Counted from the stretch's first letter, positions 1-8,283 are shown. The stretch: DNA of 64,000 bases from Albidovulum sp. (GCA_030837825.1 JAUQYB010000082.1:62001-126000); one strand, 5' to 3'. Notes: generated by a model not told the origin, from the sequence alone. Numbers and translations: made by a program.

Positions 1-105
1 CCGCAAGGCTGCGCCGCAGGACGGACCGCCCGCCCGGAATACCCGCCCGGAGCATTGAAACTTGCCCCCCCGCCCCCGACAATCGGCGAAAGCCAGGAGA
101 AACCG

Positions 106-723
106 ATGACCGACTCGCTCGTGCTCTACTCCAACCCGATGTCGCGCGGCCGCATTGCCCGCTGGATGCTGGAGGAGATCGGCCAGCCCTACGAGGTGCG
201 CTATCTCGACTACGGACCGGCGATGAAGGCGCCGGAATACCTCGCCATCAACCCGATGGGCAAGGTTCCGGCATTGGTGCACGGGCCGCGCGTGGTCACC
301 GAATACGCGGCGATCTGCGCCTATCTCGCCGATGCCTTCCCGGACGCCGGCCTTGCCCCCGTCGACCGGTCCGCCTATTACCGCTGGCTCTTCTTCGGCG
401 CCGGACCCTTCGAGGCGGCGGTGATCCTCAAGGCGCTCGGGTTCGAGGTGCCCGAGGAGCGGCGCCGCATGGTGGGCTTCGGAACGCTTTCCGGCGCGCT
501 CGACGCGCTGGAATCCCAGCTTTCGCGCACCCCCTACCTCGCCGGCGATGCTTTCTCTGCCGCCGACGTCGCCACCGGCTCGCAGATCGGCTGGGGGCTC
601 AGGTTCGGCACGATCGAGCCGCGCCCGGCGCTCCAGGCCTATTGGGAGCGCATCAGTGCCCGCCCCGCGCTCCAGCGCGCCAACGACGCCGACAACGCGG
701 CGATGCCGCCGAAAGAGGGCTGA
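106..723 (+). CDS. Glutathione S-transferase family protein
   Basis: 205-aa soluble two-domain GST-like protein expected to bind glutathione in the cytoplasm; its substrate is unknown. The N-terminal thioredoxin-fold half carries the cis-proline motif NPMGKVPAL (residues about 49-57) and an LYSNPMSRG segment near residue 8 that would supply the glutathione-contacting Ser. The helical C-terminal half contains PYLAGDAFSAADV, the usual GST N-capping motif. An in-frame ATG lies upstream at 55, but an AGGAGA Shine-Dalgarno at 95-100 sits 5 nt before the ATG at 106, so 106 was chosen. It is followed 18 nt later by phhB on the same strand. Family call is firm; role is inferred only. Confidence 0.9.
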   Translation: MTDSLVLYSNPMSRGRIARWMLEEIGQPYEVRYLDYGPAMKAPEYLAINPMGKVPALVHGPRVVTEYAAICAYLADAFPDAGLAPVDRSAYYRWLFFGAGPFEAAVILKALGFEVPEERRRMVGFGTLSGALDALESQLSRTPYLAGDAFSAADVATGSQIGWGLRFGTIEPRPALQAYWERISARPALQRANDADNAAMPPKEG

Positions 724-741
724 ACCCGAAGGAGGAACGCC

Positions 742-1131
742 ATGAGCCAATCCGCACTGCTGCCGCAGGGACCGGAACGCGAGGCCGCCCTCGGCCGGCT
801 CGGCGCCACCGGCTGGCGCGCCGTCGAAGGCCGCGACGCGATCCGCAAGATCTGGAAGTTCCGAAGCTTCTCCGAAGCCTGGGGCTTCATGTCACGCGCC
901 GCGCTGGCCGCCGAGAAGCTCAACCACCACCCGGAATGGACCAACATCTACAACACCGTCGACGCGACGCTCACCACCCATGACTGCGGCGGGCTTTCCG
1001 CACTCGACCTCACGCTCGCGCTGCGCATGGACCGGCTGGCCGGAGAGGCCGAGGTGCAGGCCGATCACGGCGCGCCGGTGACCTGCCTGTGCGAACTCCA
1101 CGCCCGTGACGGCGGGCCGGACCGGGACTGA
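742..1131 (+). CDS. phhB: 4a-hydroxytetrahydrobiopterin dehydratase (pterin-4a-carbinolamine dehydratase)
   Basis: 129 aa. Dehydrates 4a-hydroxytetrahydropterin, the by-product of aromatic amino acid hydroxylases, so that the pterin cofactor can be recycled. The family signature is intact: KLNHHPEW (His62, His63) and THDCGGLS (His80) provide the three catalytic histidines. The last 25 or so residues after the conserved LD helix are an unusual polar tail. The ATG is preceded by GAAGGAGG. No phenylalanine hydroxylase gene is in this window. In bacteria lacking one, PCD-like proteins have been linked to other pterin or molybdopterin roles, so the exact role here is open. Confidence 0.92.
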   Translation: MSQSALLPQGPEREAALGRLGATGWRAVEGRDAIRKIWKFRSFSEAWGFMSRAALAAEKLNHHPEWTNIYNTVDATLTTHDCGGLSALDLTLALRMDRLAGEAEVQADHGAPVTCLCELHARDGGPDRD

Positions 1132-1425
1132 GCGGGGCGGGCGTCCGAAACCCGCGCTCCCGTTTCCGACGGGAAGGGTGGCGGTATGCCGCGGTGGGGT
1201 GCCGTCGTCCGCGTGCCTTGCATGGGCCGCCCCCCGCCGTCTCGCCCGGGCGCCCAGCCCGGGCGGCGCCCGACCGCCCCCCAGGGCGGGCGCACTGCGA
1301 CCTCACCAGCAGAACAACCGTTGGGATGAGCGGCACCATAAACTGCCCAGACCCGGCGTGGCGCAGCGCCCGCCCGCGGTTGGCCGCCGCCCTTCGCCTG
1401 TCACGGCAAAGGCTGCCCCTCCCCC
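1132..1425. other. Intergenic stretch between convergent genes, no gene seen
   Basis: About 290 nt of very GC-rich sequence between phhB and the convergent peroxiredoxin gene. It holds several short GC-only inverted repeats, for example CCGCCC/GGGCGG around 1274-1290 and a repeated GCCCGGGCG, but none is followed by a T-run. No protein with family character was found in either direction. Confidence 0.5.
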
Positions 1426-1911
1426 TCAGACCGCCTCCAGCAGCGCCTCGCCGGTCGACAGGCTGCACTCGCCCGGCCTGTCGATCTGCACATGCGTCAC
1501 CACGCCATCCTCGACCACCGCCGCATAGCGCCTCGAGCGGCCGTAAAGCCCGATCGCCGGCGCGTCGAACTCCATCCCCAGCTCCTTGGTGAAGGCCCCG
1601 CCGCTGTCGCCCAGAAGCGTGATCCCCGCCGCCGCGGCGCCGGTCGCCTCGCCCCACACCCTCAGCGTGAAGGGGTCGTTGACGGCGACGCAGATGATCT
1701 CGTCCACCCCCTTGGCACGAAACCTCTCGGCGGTGCGGATGAAGCTCGGCAGGTGGACGGTGGAACAGGTGCCGGTAAAGGCGCCCGGCAGGCCGAAGAC
1801 CACCACCTTGCGCCCCTTCAGCCTTTCGCCCAGATCGACCGGCTCCGCCCCCTTCTCTCCCATCCTCAGCATCGTCGCGCCGGGCAGCCGCTGCCCCGTC
1901 TCGATCGCCAT
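1426..1911 (-). CDS. Peroxiredoxin, Prx5 (AhpC/TSA atypical) type
   Basis: 161-aa cytoplasmic thiol peroxidase that reduces hydrogen peroxide and alkyl hydroperoxides. The Prx5 hallmark PGAFTGTCS, with the peroxidatic Cys49, is followed by HLPSF. Further cysteines occur at about 74 and 149; the latter, in the RPGEC segment near the C-terminus, could act as a resolving cysteine. The reading frame stays open upstream to 2079, but similarity begins at the MAIETG start at 1911, and the upstream part overlaps the divergent FAD reductase. About 80 nt separate the two divergent starts, so the two redox genes may share a regulatory region. Confidence 0.93.
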   Translation of the reverse strand: MAIETGQRLPGATMLRMGEKGAEPVDLGERLKGRKVVVFGLPGAFTGTCSTVHLPSFIRTAERFRAKGVDEIICVAVNDPFTLRVWGEATGAAAAGITLLGDSGGAFTKELGMEFDAPAIGLYGRSRRYAAVVEDGVVTHVQIDRPGECSLSTGEALLEAV

Positions 1912-1990
1912 CGCAAATGTCCTCGCTCGTTGCGTTTTCCCGCCGCCACGATATAGGGTCCGCCGCGCGGGCCACCAGAGAGGAAATGAC

Positions 1991-3199
1991 ATGGGCGGGA
2001 TCGTCATCGTCGGCGCGGGCCAGGCAGGTGCCTCGCTCGCCGCGAAGCTCAGGGCGCTCGGCCACCAGGGCCCCGTCACCCTGATCGGCGAGGAGCCGCA
2101 GCCCCCCTACCAGCGCCCGCCCTTGTCCAAGGCCTATCTCCTCGGCGAGATGGAGCTGGAACGCCTCCACCTTCGCGCGCCCGCGTTCTGGGACGAACAG
2201 GCCGTGACGCTGCGGCTTTCCACGCGGGTGGAGGCGATCGACACCGAAGCCCGCAGCCTCCGCCTCCAGGGCGGCGAGACGCTTTCCTACGACGACCTCG
2301 CGCTCACCACCGGCTCGCGCCCCCGTCAGCTTCCGGCGGCGATTGGCGGCGATCTGGACAACGTCTTCACCGTCCGCACGCTCGCCGATGTCAACCGGAT
2401 GGCGCCGGCCTTCCGCAGGGGCGCCCGCGCGCTGATCGTCGGCGGCGGCTACATCGGGCTCGAGGCTGCGGCGGTGGCGGCGAAGCTCGGGCTGAAGGTC
2501 ACGCTGATCGAGGCCGCTCCCCGCATCCTCCAGCGCGTCGCAGCGCCCGAGACGGCGGATTTCTTCCGCCGCCTGCACCAGAACCACGGCGTGCGCATCC
2601 TCGAAGGCGCCGGCCTTTCCCGCCTGACCGGCGAGGGCCGCGTCACCGGCGCCCTGCTGGCGGACGGCAGCGAACTTGCCGCCGATCTCGTCGTCGTCGG
2701 CATCGGCATCCTGCCCAATACCGAACTGGCCGGGGACGCCGGCATCGCGGTCGACAACGGCATCCGCACCGACGAACTGGGCCGCACCTCGGCGCCGCAT
2801 GTCTGGGCGGCGGGCGACTGCGCCTCCTTCCCCCACGGCGAGGGCCGCATCCGGCTCGAAAGCGTCGGCAACGCCATCGACCAGGCCGAGGCGGTGGCCG
2901 CCAACATGCTCGGCGCCGGCACCCCCTACCACGCGAAACCGTGGTTCTGGTCAGACCAGTATGACGTCAAGCTCCAGATCGCCGGGCTCAACGCCGGCTA
3001 CGACCGCATCGTCACCCGTCCGGGCGAGGGCGGCGCGCTCAGCGTCTGGTATTACCGCGGCGCCACGCTCCTCGCGCTCGACGCGATGAACGACGCTCGC
3101 GCCTACATGATCGGCAAGCGGCTGATCGAGGCCGGCCGCTCGCCCGATCCGGCGCTGATCGCCGACCCCGCTTCCGACCTCAAGGCGCTTCTCAGGTGA
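1991..3199 (+). CDS. NAD(P)/FAD-dependent ferredoxin/rubredoxin reductase
   Basis: 402-aa flavoprotein of the BphA4/putidaredoxin-reductase type, which moves electrons from NAD(P)H to a small iron-sulfur or rubredoxin partner. It has two dinucleotide-binding folds: IVIVGAGQAGAS at residues 4-15 for FAD and LIVGGGYIGLEAA near 147-159 for NAD(P)H. These are followed by the AAGDCA FAD-contact motif and the family C-terminal domain starting near WFWSDQYD. The ATG at 1991 is preceded by AGAGGAAA; the longer open frame upstream is antisense to the peroxiredoxin and was not used. No ferredoxin or oxygenase gene is nearby, so the electron acceptor is unknown. The stop overlaps the rsmD start. Confidence 0.9.
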   Translation: MGGIVIVGAGQAGASLAAKLRALGHQGPVTLIGEEPQPPYQRPPLSKAYLLGEMELERLHLRAPAFWDEQAVTLRLSTRVEAIDTEARSLRLQGGETLSYDDLALTTGSRPRQLPAAIGGDLDNVFTVRTLADVNRMAPAFRRGARALIVGGGYIGLEAAAVAAKLGLKVTLIEAAPRILQRVAAPETADFFRRLHQNHGVRILEGAGLSRLTGEGRVTGALLADGSELAADLVVVGIGILPNTELAGDAGIAVDNGIRTDELGRTSAPHVWAAGDCASFPHGEGRIRLESVGNAIDQAEAVAANMLGAGTPYHAKPWFWSDQYDVKLQIAGLNAGYDRIVTRPGEGGALSVWYYRGATLLALDAMNDARAYMIGKRLIEAGRSPDPALIADPASDLKALLR

Positions 3200-3759
3200 G
3201 GATCATCGGCGGCACGCGGCGCGGGCTGAAGCTGGCCGAGGTCGGCGCGGGCGACGCCGCGGCGCATCTCAGGCCCACCTCCGACCGCGTCCGCGAGGCG
3301 ATCTTCAACCTCCTGATGAACGGCCCCCACGGCAATCCGGTCGGGGGCGCCCGCGTGCTCGACCTCTTCGCCGGCACCGGCGCGCTCGGGCTCGAGGCGC
3401 TGAGCCGTGGCGCCGCCCGGGTGGCCTTCGTCGACGACGGCGCCGCCGCCCGCGCGCTTCTCCGCCAGAACATCGAACGGATGCAGGCGATGGGCGCCAC
3501 CGACGTCTGGCGCCGCGACGCCACCGGCATGGGCCCGAACCGGGGGCCGGGCTACAGCCTCGCCTTCCTCGACCCGCCCTACGGCAAGGGCCTCGGCGAA
3601 CGCGCGCTGGCCTCGCTCGTCGCCGGGCAATGGCTCGCCCCCGGCGCGCTGATCGTCTGGGAGGAGGGCCTGCCCCCCGTCCCGCCCGAGGGCTTCACCC
3701 TTCTCGACCGCCGCCGCTACGGCGACACCACCGTCACGCTCCTCAGGGCGCCCGCATGA
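3196..3759 (+). CDS. rsmD: 16S rRNA (guanine(966)-N(2))-methyltransferase RsmD
   Basis: 187 aa. Methylates N2 of G966 in 16S rRNA using S-adenosylmethionine. It has the RsmD N-terminal signature RPTSDRVREAIFN (residues 26-38), the SAM-binding motif VLDLFAGTGALGLEALSRG near 54-72, and the catalytic DPPY at 126-129. Length matches the family. Translation starts at a GTG that overlaps the TGA of the FAD reductase (GTGA), and its own stop overlaps the next ATG (ATGA), so the three genes look translationally coupled. Confidence 0.95.
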   Translation: MRIIGGTRRGLKLAEVGAGDAAAHLRPTSDRVREAIFNLLMNGPHGNPVGGARVLDLFAGTGALGLEALSRGAARVAFVDDGAAARALLRQNIERMQAMGATDVWRRDATGMGPNRGPGYSLAFLDPPYGKGLGERALASLVAGQWLAPGALIVWEEGLPPVPPEGFTLLDRRRYGDTTVTLLRAPA

Positions 3760-4403
3760 GACCCGCCGCCGTCCTCTTCGACTGCGACGGCGTCCTCGTC
3801 GACAGCGAACCCGTCACCGACCGGGTGATCGCGGAAAGCCTCACCCGCCACGGCCTGACCTTCGACGCCGGCGAGGTCCACGCGCTCTTCCTCGGCGGCA
3901 CGATGGCCGGCGTCGCCGAGACCGCGCGCCGCCTCGGCGCCGACCTGCCGGCCGGCTGGGTGGAAAGCATCTACGAGGAGATGTTCGCGGCCCTCGCCCG
4001 CGGCACGGCCCTGATCCCCGGCATCGAGGCGGTGCTCGACGCGCTCGACGCGGCCGGCATCCCCTATGCCGTGGGCTCCAACGGCCCGCACCGCAAGATG
4101 GAGATCACCCTCGGCCAGCACCCCGGCCTCCACCGCCGCCTGAAGGGCCGCATCTTCTCCCGCCACGACGTCGGCCGGCCGAAGCCCGCGCCCGATCTCT
4201 ACCTCCACGCCGCCGCGGCGCTCGGCGTCGCGCCGGCCGCCGCGGCGGTGGTGGAGGACAGCGTGCCCGGCGCCCGCGCCGCCCGCGCCGCCGGCATGAC
4301 CTGCTTCGGCTACGCCCCGCGGGACGACGGCGCGCGGCTGGCCGCCGAAGGCGCCCGCCCCTTCGCCGCAATGGCCGACCTGCCCGCGCTTCTCGGCCTC
4401 TGA
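3756..4403 (+). CDS. HAD-IA family phosphatase (beta-phosphoglucomutase/phosphoglycolate phosphatase-like)
   Basis: 215-aa soluble hydrolase. Motif I FDCDGVLVDSE (residues 8-18) supplies the nucleophile and acid/base aspartates, motif II is the SNG near residue 107, and motif III/IV is GRPKPAPDLY followed by VVEDSVPGARAARAAGM. A helical cap is inserted after motif I. The substrate cannot be read from the sequence. The ATGA overlap with rsmD fixes the start. Confidence 0.9.
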   Translation: MRPAAVLFDCDGVLVDSEPVTDRVIAESLTRHGLTFDAGEVHALFLGGTMAGVAETARRLGADLPAGWVESIYEEMFAALARGTALIPGIEAVLDALDAAGIPYAVGSNGPHRKMEITLGQHPGLHRRLKGRIFSRHDVGRPKPAPDLYLHAAAALGVAPAAAAVVEDSVPGARAARAAGMTCFGYAPRDDGARLAAEGARPFAAMADLPALLGL

Positions 4404-4465
4404 CCTTGCGTCAGTCCCGCGACCGGCCCGTCGCCCCGGCCGCCGCGCCGTGCTATCCTTGCCCG

Positions 4466-5116
4466 ATGACGCTTCTCGCCACCCGCTCCGGCTACACCCG
4501 TTCCGAACGTGTCTCGGACGCGGTGATCCATGTCACCGGCCTCGTCGCCGTGCTCGTGGCGGTGCCGGTGCTCATCACCACCGCGGCCTTCCTCAGGGGC
4601 GACCTCACCGGCGTCCTCGCCGTCTCGGTTTACGGCGCCGCGCTGGTCGCCATGATCCTCTGCTCGGCGCTCTACAACATGGCGCCCCATCCGCGCTGGT
4701 CGCGGCTTCTCAAGCGTCTCGACCACTCGGCGATCTACCTCAAGATCGCCGGCACCTACACGCCCTTCACGCTGCTTTCCGGCCACGGGCTCTGGCTTCT
4801 CGCCGGGCTCTGGGGTGCGGCTTTTGCGGGCGTCGGGCTCAAGCTGGTCTCACCCGACCGCTTCCGCCCCTTCACGCTCGCGCTCTACCTCGGCATGGGT
4901 TGGGCCGGGCTCGCCGCCGGCGGCGGCCTCCTCGCCACGCTCTCGGGCCCGGTCGTCATGCTCATCGTCACCGGGGGCGTGGTCTATACGCTCGGCGTCG
5001 CCTTCTACCTGTGGGAACGGCTGCCCTTCCACTATACGATCTGGCACGCGCTGGTGCTGGCGGCGAGCGGGGTGTTCTACGCCGCCGTCACACTCCATCT
5101 CGTCCAGACCGCCTGA
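4466..5116 (+). CDS. Hemolysin III (HlyIII/YqfA, PAQR-like) family membrane protein
   Basis: 216-aa integral membrane protein with seven predicted helices. The family block with ALYNMAPHP and RLDHSAIYLKIAGTYTPF, and the late IWHALVL segment, contain the conserved histidines thought to bind zinc. In bacteria the physiological role is poorly defined despite the name. There is no Shine-Dalgarno before the ATG at 4466. A TATCCT element at 4454-4459 lies only 6 nt before it, so the mRNA may be nearly leaderless (inference). It is convergent with the D-amino-acid transaminase gene. Confidence 0.88.
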   Translation: MTLLATRSGYTRSERVSDAVIHVTGLVAVLVAVPVLITTAAFLRGDLTGVLAVSVYGAALVAMILCSALYNMAPHPRWSRLLKRLDHSAIYLKIAGTYTPFTLLSGHGLWLLAGLWGAAFAGVGLKLVSPDRFRPFTLALYLGMGWAGLAAGGGLLATLSGPVVMLIVTGGVVYTLGVAFYLWERLPFHYTIWHALVLAASGVFYAAVTLHLVQTA

Positions 5117-5137
5117 GGCGCGCCCGGGCTTCTTCGT

Positions 5138-5166
5138 TGCCCGAAATACCCCCGCCGGAGGCTCCC
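5138..5166. repeat. Short intergenic repeat of the GAAATACCC type
   Basis: The convergent gap holds CCCGAAATACCCCC followed by GCCGGAGGC. A related stretch occurs at 34-53 (GGAATACCCG then CCCGGAGC) and, in the opposite orientation, at 24135-24151. All lie at gene ends, which suggests members of a dispersed intergenic repeat family. Copy number cannot be judged from one window. Confidence 0.3.
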
Positions 5167-5176
5167 GCAGTCGGGA

Positions 5177-6055
5177 TCAGATCGCCGCCTTGCGGCTTTC
5201 CTCCAGGTAGATCTCGCGCAGCCGCGTTGCCACCGAGCCCGGCCGCCCGGTGCCGATCGCCGCGCCGTCGATCTCCACCACCGGCAGCACGAAGGCCGAG
5301 GCCGAGGTGATGAAGGCCTCGTCGGCCGCTCTTGCCTCCGCCACGGTGAAGGGCCGTTCCTCCACCGCCATCTGCGCCTCGCGGGCGAAGCGCAGGACCG
5401 CGGCGCGGGTGATTCCGTGCAGGATGTCCTCGGACAACTGGCGGGTGACGATCCGCCCGCCGGTGACGATCCAGGCGTTGTTCGAGGTGCCCTCCGTGAC
5501 CACGCCGCCCTCCTCGGTGAACCAGGCATCGTCGGCTCCCGCCTTCTTCGCCATCATCTTGCCCATCGACGGGTAGAGAAGCTGCACCGTCTTGATGTCG
5601 CGCCGACCCCAGCGGATGTCGGGGATCGTGATGACCCTCAGCCCCGCCTTCGCCGCCGGATTGTCGGCCAGCCCGGGCTTTGACTGGGTGAAGAGGACGA
5701 CCGTCCCCTTCACCGCGGCCGGGTCGGGAAAGGCGAATTCCCGGTCGCCGGGGTTGCCGCGGCTGATCTGGAGATAGACCAGCCCCTCGTCGATCGCGTT
5801 CAGCCGGACCAGTTCGCGGTGGATCGCCAGAAGCTCCGCCTCCGCCACCGGGCTTTCCATGCCAAGCTCCGCCATCGACCGGGCGAGCCGCGCCGCATGG
5901 GCGGGAAAGTCGACGAGCCTGCCGCCGAGCACGCTGGTCACCTCGTAGACCGCGTCCGCCATCAGGAACCCCCGGTCGAAGACCGAAACCTTCGCCTCCT
6001 CCTCGGGAACATACTTGCCGTCGACATAGACGATGCGGGAAGCGGGGCGGCTCAT
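5177..6055 (-). CDS. dat: D-amino-acid transaminase (class IV PLP aminotransferase)
   Basis: 292-aa PLP enzyme of the branched-chain/D-alanine aminotransferase fold type IV, expected to interconvert D-alanine and D-glutamate with their 2-oxoacids. The N-terminal FDRGFLMADAVYE block and the central RRDIKTVQLL segment with the Schiff-base lysine are typical, as is EGTSNNAWIV for phosphate binding. The close branched-chain and aminodeoxychorismate lyase relatives differ at these segments, so the D-amino-acid call is likely but not certain. It lies 62 nt downstream of a dipeptide epimerase on the same strand, consistent with use of D-amino acids from murein peptides. Confidence 0.86.
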   Translation of the reverse strand: MSRPASRIVYVDGKYVPEEEAKVSVFDRGFLMADAVYEVTSVLGGRLVDFPAHAARLARSMAELGMESPVAEAELLAIHRELVRLNAIDEGLVYLQISRGNPGDREFAFPDPAAVKGTVVLFTQSKPGLADNPAAKAGLRVITIPDIRWGRRDIKTVQLLYPSMGKMMAKKAGADDAWFTEEGGVVTEGTSNNAWIVTGGRIVTRQLSEDILHGITRAAVLRFAREAQMAVEERPFTVAEARAADEAFITSASAFVLPVVEIDGAAIGTGRPGSVATRLREIYLEESRKAAI

Positions 6056-6117
6056 CGGCGGTCTCCTGGCTGGGCTGGCCGTGTCTTGGGGTCTCGCTGC
6101 CCTCGCGTCAAGCCCCC

Positions 6118-7083
6118 TCAGCCCCAGAGCGCGCGGTCGGGCACCTGCATCACCGACCCCTCGTAGCGCACCGCCGGCTCGCGGTCGCGGGCAAGGATCA
6201 GGGGGCCGTCGAGGTCGGCCACCTCCGCCCCCTGCGCCACGACGAAGGCCGGCGCCATCGACAGCGAGGAGGCGACCATGCAGCCGACCATCACCCCGAA
6301 CCCCGCCGCCCGGGCCGCGTCGCGCAGCGCCAGCGCCTCGGTCAGCCCGCCCGCCTTGTCGAGCTTGATGTTGACCATGTCGTAGCGGCCCGCGAGCCCG
6401 GAAAGCGAGGCGCGGTCGTGGCAGCTTTCGTCGGCGCAGACCGGCACCGGCCGCGCGATCCCGGCCAGCATCCCGTCCGCACCCGCCGGCAGCGGCTGTT
6501 CCACCAGCACCACGCCCAGCCGTTTCAGATGCGGGGCGAGCGCGGCGTAGATCTCCGCCGTCCAGCCCTCGTTCGCATCCACCACGATCCGCGCCCTCGG
6601 CGCGCCCTCCCGCACCGCCTCCAGCCGGGCCATGTCGTCCTCGGTGCCGAGCTTGATCTTCAGCACCGGCCGGTCCGCCGACCGCGCCGCCGCCGCACGC
6701 ATCCGCGCGGGCGTGTCGAGCGAGAGCGTGTAGCAGGTGACCAGCGGCGCCGGCGCCGGCAGGCCCGCCAGTCGCCACACCGGGACGCCCGCCCGCTTCG
6801 CCTCCCAGTCCCAGAGAGCGCAGTCGACCGCGTTGCGCGCCGCCCCGGCGGGCAGCAGCCTTTGCAGCGCCCCGCGCGTGACCTCGCCGGGCAGCGCCCC
6901 GATCGCCGCCTCGACGCTCTCGGGGCTTTCGCCGTAGCGCGCATAGGGCACGCATTCGCCCCGCCCGGTGACGCCGTCGCGGGTAACGGTCACGGTCAGC
7001 ACCTGCGCCTCGGTCTTCGACCCGCGCGAGATGGTGAAGACCTCCCGCAGGGGAAAGCTTTCGCGGGAAACGGTCAGCGTCAT
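6118..7083 (-). CDS. L-Ala-D/L-Glu (dipeptide) epimerase, enolase superfamily
   Basis: 321-aa enzyme of the mandelate racemase/muconate lactonizing subgroup. It converts L-Ala-D-Glu from murein to L-Ala-L-Glu, which ordinary peptidases can cleave. The KIKLG lysine base, the metal ligands in VDANEGW, VEQPLP and CADES, and the second lysine in NIKLDKAGG are all visible. The C-terminal DLDGPLILA motif is typical of dipeptide epimerases rather than other enolase enzymes. The ATG at 7083 has a GAAGGAG 7 nt upstream. It is first in a two-gene unit with the transaminase and divergent from mcl1. Confidence 0.9.
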   Translation of the reverse strand: MTLTVSRESFPLREVFTISRGSKTEAQVLTVTVTRDGVTGRGECVPYARYGESPESVEAAIGALPGEVTRGALQRLLPAGAARNAVDCALWDWEAKRAGVPVWRLAGLPAPAPLVTCYTLSLDTPARMRAAAARSADRPVLKIKLGTEDDMARLEAVREGAPRARIVVDANEGWTAEIYAALAPHLKRLGVVLVEQPLPAGADGMLAGIARPVPVCADESCHDRASLSGLAGRYDMVNIKLDKAGGLTEALALRDAARAAGFGVMVGCMVASSLSMAPAFVVAQGAEVADLDGPLILARDREPAVRYEGSVMQVPDRALWG

Positions 7084-7148
7084 CCTCGGGCTCCTTCGCT
7101 CCCGTCCGGTTCTCCACGCCCCGGCCCGGCCGGTCAAGCGGCGGCGGG

Positions 7149-7203
7149 TGTCGGGACGCCTGTCGGGACGGATGCCCGACGCAAAACCGACGCAAAACCG
7201 ACG
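7149..7203. repeat. Two sets of tandem repeats upstream of mcl1
   Basis: TGTCGGGACG occurs at 7149-7158 and again at 7161-7170 (12-bp period). Immediately downstream CGACGCAAAAC occurs at 7177-7187 and 7188-7198 (11-bp period), followed by a partial third copy. Both periods are close to one helical turn, so each set presents its unit on one face of the DNA. They lie in the 240-nt region between the divergent epimerase and mcl1 genes. Confidence 0.6.
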
Positions 7204-7252
7204 CCGGGCAGACGGGCACGGCGGCCGGTTTTCTGCACCTGCGAAAGGATGC

Positions 7253-7281
7253 TTGCGCCGTGTCGCGCAATATTCTATCCG
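7253..7281 (+). promoter_or_regulatory. Likely mcl1 promoter with overlapping palindrome
   Basis: TTGCGC (7253-7258) and TATCCG (7276-7281) are spaced by 17 nt. The -35 hexamer is also the left arm of a perfect inverted repeat, TTGCGC-N6-GCGCAA (7253-7270), whose right arm fills the spacer. This is the layout expected for a repressor or regulator site over the promoter. The mcl1 ATG is 42 nt downstream with no strong Shine-Dalgarno other than CCAGAGGAA at 7310-7318. Confidence 0.45.
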
Positions 7282-7323
7282 ACCCGGAACAGATCACGAA
7301 ACTTCCTTGCCAGAGGAATCGCC

Positions 7324-8283
7324 ATGAGCTTTCGCATCCAGCCAAGCGCCCCCGCCCGTCCGAACCGCTGCCAGCTCTTCGGCCCGGGCTCACGGCCCGC
7401 GCTCTTCGAGAAGATGGCGGCCTCGGCGGCGGACGTGATCAACCTCGACCTCGAGGATTCCGTCGCCCCCGACGACAAGCCGCCGGCGCGGGCGAACATC
7501 ATCGCGGCGATCAACGACATCGACTGGGGGACGAAGCACCTCTCGGTGCGGATCAACGGGCTCGACACGCCCTTCTGGTATCGCGACGTGGTCGAGGTGC
7601 TGGAACAGGCCGGCAACCGGATCGACCAGATCATGATCCCGAAAGTCGGTTGTGCATCAGACGTTTACGCGGTCGATGCGCTGGTGACGGCGGTCGAGCG
7701 GGCGAAGGGGCGCGCAAAGCCCGTCGGCCTCGAGGTGATCATCGAGACCGCCGCCGGCATCGCCCATGTCGAGGAGATCGCCGCCGCCTCGCCCCGGCTC
7801 CAGGCGATGAGCCTCGGCGCGGCCGACTTCGCCGCCTCGATGGGGATGCAGACCACCGGCATCGGCGGCACGCAGGAGGATTACTACATGATCCGCGAGG
7901 GCCAGAAATACTGGCCCGACCCCTGGCACTGGGCGCAGGCCGCCATCGTCGCCGCCTGCCGCACCCACGGCGTGTTGCCCGTTGACGGCCCGTTCGGAGA
8001 TTTTTCCGACGATGCGGGCTTCATCGCCCAGGCGAAGCGGTCGGCAACGCTCGGCATGGTCGGCAAATGGGCGATCCATCCCAAGCAGGTGGCGCTTGCC
8101 AACGAGGTCTTCACGCCCTCGGACGCAAAGGTGGCCGAGGCACGCGAGATCCTCGCGGCGATGGCGAAGGCGAAAGCCGAGGGCGCCGGCGCGGCGGTCT
8201 ACAAGGGCCGCCTGGTCGACATCGCCTCGATTCGCCAGGCCGAGGTGATCGTGCGGCAGGCCGAGATGATCGCGGGGGGCTGA
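7324..8283 (+). CDS. mcl1: L-malyl-CoA/beta-methylmalyl-CoA lyase
   Basis: 319-aa CitE-like aldolase. It cleaves beta-methylmalyl-CoA to glyoxylate and propionyl-CoA and L-malyl-CoA to glyoxylate and acetyl-CoA, reactions of the ethylmalonyl-CoA pathway for acetate assimilation. The N-terminus QPSAPARPNRCQLFGPGSRP, the metal-site region NLDLEDSVAPDDK, and the GLEVIIETAAGI and GKWAIHPKQ segments match the Rhodobacter enzyme along its whole length. It implies that this organism lacks or supplements the glyoxylate shunt. Other pathway genes (ccr, ecm, mcd) are not in the window, although phaA and phaB, whose products act at its entry, are at 26-28 kb. Confidence 0.95.
   Translation: MSFRIQPSAPARPNRCQLFGPGSRPALFEKMAASAADVINLDLEDSVAPDDKPPARANIIAAINDIDWGTKHLSVRINGLDTPFWYRDVVEVLEQAGNRIDQIMIPKVGCASDVYAVDALVTAVERAKGRAKPVGLEVIIETAAGIAHVEEIAAASPRLQAMSLGAADFAASMGMQTTGIGGTQEDYYMIREGQKYWPDPWHWAQAAIVAACRTHGVLPVDGPFGDFSDDAGFIAQAKRSATLGMVGKWAIHPKQVALANEVFTPSDAKVAEAREILAAMAKAKAEGAGAAVYKGRLVDIASIRQAEVIVRQAEMIAGG

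Noticed and set aside
1240..1290. GC-only inverted repeats after phhB
   Set aside because: No T-run or A-T content; expected by chance at this base composition.
1010..2932. Long open minus-strand frame antisense to the FAD reductase
   Set aside because: Arg/Gly/Ala-rich translation without family character; it is the shadow of real genes and follows from GC-rich third positions.
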